Of a stretch of DNA of 6,909 bases, positions 5,441-6,909 are shown piece after piece. Every line of letters starts with the position of its first letter. Position 1 is the first letter of the stretch. Source of the stretch: CAG-917 sp051883555 (GTDB lineage Bacteria; Bacillota; Clostridia; Christensenellales; CAG-917); assembly GCA_051883555.1 (NCBI GenBank), contig JBJETY010000051.1:1-6909 (forward strand), given 5' to 3'. The notes beneath the pieces are model-generated. The model searched no databases and was not told where the DNA came from. It saw nothing but the letters and a program-made list of their open reading frames with translations. A program made the translations under genes and the position numbers.

Positions 5441-5763
5441 TAGTCGGCTTCTTCGTTGAGTTGTTCCATTTTTTCAAGTTCTTTTTCAAACTCTTTAAAA
5501 ACTCTGTTAAGAAGTTTTTCGTCTTCAATAGGAGCAAAACTGCTTTCGCCGTTTTCGTTCTCGATGATTTCATATATGAGAACTTCGTCGTCAGCTATAT
5601 CGTCAAGATGTTCTACCGGTTGCATAACGATAAACCATCTTTTATCGACGTCTAACGTTGCAAGATGATAAAAGTCTTCGTCGCTGTCCGTCACTTCGTT
5701 GTGAAGTGTAATAATATCGTCTTCTTCCGTCAAATCTTCGGAATCTTCAAAAAAATCTGCCAT
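5440..5763 (-). CDS. DUF1292 family protein (YrzB-like), small acidic cytoplasmic protein
   Basis: The 107-residue, very acidic protein has no signal peptide or membrane segment. It matches the DUF1292 pattern: an I-I-T-L strand at 17-20, an acidic turn, FYHLATLDVDKRWFIVMQPV at 31-50, a VLIYEI strand at 61-66, an ENENGESSF stretch, then IEDEKLLNRVFKEFEKEL as the C-terminal helix. The family's molecular role is not established. In Bacillota it is commonly found next to ruvX, as in Bacillus subtilis yrrK-yrzB, and that context supports the call. An acidic N-terminal extension of about 16 residues precedes the conserved part. The ATG at 5763 has GAGGTG at a normal distance. It has its own strong promoter and a leader of about 92 nt, so it can be made independently of ruvX. 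Confidence 0.85.
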   Translation of the reverse strand: MADFFEDSEDLTEEDDIITLHNEVTDSDEDFYHLATLDVDKRWFIVMQPVEHLDDIADDEVLIYEIIENENGESSFAPIEDEKLLNRVFKEFEKELEKMEQLNEEAD

Positions 5764-5861
5764 AATTCACCTCGTTATTAAATTACCGAATTAACAAGCT
5801 ACGTATCGCAAACAACATAGAATGCAGCACGTAACGATTTCAGTGTTGTCGCTATAAATGC

Positions 5862-5890
5862 AATATAACACATACAACAAAAAATGTCAA
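5862..5890 (-). promoter_or_regulatory. Strong sigma-A promoter for DUF1292 gene, overlapping ruvX stop
   Basis: The minus strand reads a perfect TTGACA (5885-5890), a 17-bp spacer and TATATT (5862-5867), with TG one base upstream of the -10 (extended -10). The ruvX stop codon TGA is inside the -35 box. The start is predicted near 5855. The leader can form a stem from GCGACAACA (5852-5844) with UGUUGUUUGC (5817-5808), nine pairs with one bulge. Confidence 0.8.
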
Positions 5891-6297
5891 AATTTATCCA
5901 GATATGCCTGCAAAATTATACATGCCGCTACTTTATCTATAACCTGTTTTCTTTTTTCTCTTTTCATATCCGCTTCGAGTAAAACTCTTTCGGCAGATAC
6001 GGTCGTAAGTCTTTCGTCCTGATATACGACTTTAAGTCCGCTTGCCTCTTCGAGCAGTTTTCCGAATTCTCTTGTTTTTAACACGCGTTCGCCTTCCGTG
6101 CCGTCCATATTTATAGGAAGTCCTAAGACAAAAACGTCGGCGTCTTCTGCTTTTGCCATTTCGCAGAAATGCGCAATATCGGATTTTATTCCGTGACGAA
6201 CGTACGTTTCTCTGGCATGCGCCATAGTCCCCAGCAAATCGCTCACCGCAACTCCGATTCTGACTTCTCCTATATCCAATCCGATTTTTCTTTTCAT
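5887..6297 (-). CDS. ruvX: RuvX/YqgF family RNase H-fold nuclease (putative pre-16S rRNA processing nuclease)
   Basis: The 136-residue protein matches the YqgF family length. It is a soluble RNase H-fold protein; family members have been linked to 16S rRNA 5'-end maturation and, by fold, to Holliday junction resolution. Motifs are I5-G-L-D-I-G-E-V-R-I-G-V-A with acidic D8, V57-L-G-L-P-I-N-M-D-G-T-E-G, D94-E-R-L-T-T-V-S-A-E, and I120-D-K-V-A-A with D121. These supply the expected acidic active-site set. The ATG at 6297 overlaps the TGA of the upstream permease by 4 bp (ATGA), and GAGGAG lies five bases upstream, so translation is coupled. In many Bacillota the gene before ruvX is ireB (yrzL) after alaS; here it is a membrane permease instead. 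Confidence 0.95.
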   Translation of the reverse strand: MKRKIGLDIGEVRIGVAVSDLLGTMAHARETYVRHGIKSDIAHFCEMAKAEDADVFVLGLPINMDGTEGERVLKTREFGKLLEEASGLKVVYQDERLTTVSAERVLLEADMKREKRKQVIDKVAACIILQAYLDKF

Positions 6298-6909
6298 AAA
6301 GTCTCCTCTTGCGTTAAAAATTCTATATTTGTTTTAATTTTTTTGAATAAAGGCACTACGATAGCTACCGTAGAAATAAGAGCGACCGATGCGACAACCG
6401 CCCAGAATATAATTTTAGCTACCGTCAGACTCAATGCGGCTTCAATCGAAAGCGTGCTTAAAAATATTCCGAACGCAAAAGTTGCTATTGCAAACACGAT
6501 ACAAATAATAAGCGGCAACAGCATGGCTGTTTGCGAACGTGAGCCTTTGGACATCTCGTTTATGGTATTCCAGTTGAAATTAGGTTTTTTCGAGTCGTGA
6601 TGCAGACTTATAAAACTCATTGTTACGCTTACGGAAAAAACGCATATACCTATGAAGATAGTTTCCAAAGCGGAAATTTTGTATAATGCAATACTCACAA
6701 TCATAATCAGCACGGAAACTATAAGCGAAAGAATACCCGAAAAATATATTTTGCTTTTTACAACGTCGTCGGTAGAAACAGGAAGTTGTTTTAAAAGCGT
6801 AAACGCTTTGCCTTCTCTCGAAAAAGCAAAGGCCGCGGAAGAGCAAGACGCAGGTATTATCATAATTGAATACATCAAAACGAACGCAACGCTTGTAAGA
6901 GACGTTTCC
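6294..6909 (-). CDS. ABC-2-type exporter permease, C-terminal 204 residues, start off window
   Basis: The frame is open to the right edge, so the 5' part of the gene is missing; a TTG near 6878 is an internal Leu, not a start. Visible hydrophobic segments lie at about residues 4-29, 54-76, 81-102, 129-150 and 157-188 of this fragment. Between the first two is SREGKAFTLLKQLPVS (30-45), the cytoplasmic coupling sequence seen in ABC-2-type permeases of Bacillota, in which an E-G pair is followed by K-x-LP-x-S. After the third is HDSKKPNFNWNTINEMSKG, resembling the family D-x-x-x-P-x-x-x-W segment. It would be the membrane half of an exporter whose ATPase probably lies further upstream; substrate unknown. 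The tail is charged and cytoplasmic, and the stop overlaps ruvX. Recognition is by motif and topology only, so the exact subfamily is uncertain. Confidence 0.75.
   Translation of the reverse strand, partial: ETSLTSVAFVLMYSIMIIPASCSSAAFAFSREGKAFTLLKQLPVSTDDVVKSKIYFSGILSLIVSVLIMIVSIALYKISALETIFIGICVFSVSVTMSFISLHHDSKKPNFNWNTINEMSKGSRSQTAMLLPLIICIVFAIATFAFGIFLSTLSIEAALSLTVAKIIFWAVVASVALISTVAIVVPLFKKIKTNIEFLTQEETL

Noticed and set aside
6580..6846. 88-codon minus-strand frame inside the permease gene
   Set aside because: An alternative-frame shadow of the permease, Cys/Arg/Tyr-rich and without initiation signals.
6876..6878. TTG as the start of the permease gene
   Set aside because: The frame stays open and hydrophobic to the window edge, and the family protein should be longer, so this is an internal Leu codon.

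Overview
This window is a piece of a low-GC chromosome. Every gene supported here lies on the minus strand, so transcription runs from high to low coordinates. The gene order rpsB-tsf-pyrH-frr-uppS-cdsA is the classic housekeeping cluster of many bacteria. The neighbouring pair ruvX plus a small acidic DUF1292 protein is typical of Bacillota. Together with AT-rich spacers, strong AGGAGG-type ribosome binding sites and sigma-A-like promoters, this points to a clostridial or other low-GC Bacillota organism. I cannot assign a genus from the sequence alone.

In transcription order the window starts with the 3' two thirds of an ABC-2-type exporter permease (6909-6294), overlapped by 4 bp by ruvX (6297-5887). 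A promoter whose -35 box overlaps the ruvX stop codon drives the DUF1292 gene (5763-5440). Next is a very AT-rich gap of about 770 bp holding a hairpin terminator candidate, short 18-22 bp direct repeats, a second hairpin-plus-T-run facing the opposite way, and the rpsB promoter with a folded leader of about 92 nt. Then come rpsB (4665-3880) and tsf (3869-3003), a strong intrinsic terminator, pyrH (2948-2247), a promoter with an extended -10, frr (2166-1591), another terminator hairpin, a 267-bp spacer with two dyad symmetries, uppS (1323-598), and the first 198 codons of cdsA (594-1), which runs off the left edge.

The main cluster serves translation and membrane/cell-wall precursor supply: ribosomal protein S2, EF-Ts and ribosome recycling factor on one side; UMP kinase for the UTP/CTP supply; undecaprenyl diphosphate synthase for the wall lipid carrier; and CDP-diacylglycerol synthase for phospholipids. 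Although the gene order is conserved, the sequence punctuation suggests several transcription units (rpsB-tsf, pyrH by readthrough, frr, uppS-cdsA) rather than one operon.

I see no mobile element, CRISPR array, tRNA, rRNA or defence system. The points most worth a second look are regulatory (the folded rpsB leader, the terminator just before pyrH, the 28-bp dyad upstream of uppS, the AT-rich repeat-bearing gap) and the unusual active-site residues of UppS. The evidence does not support claiming a new biological system.
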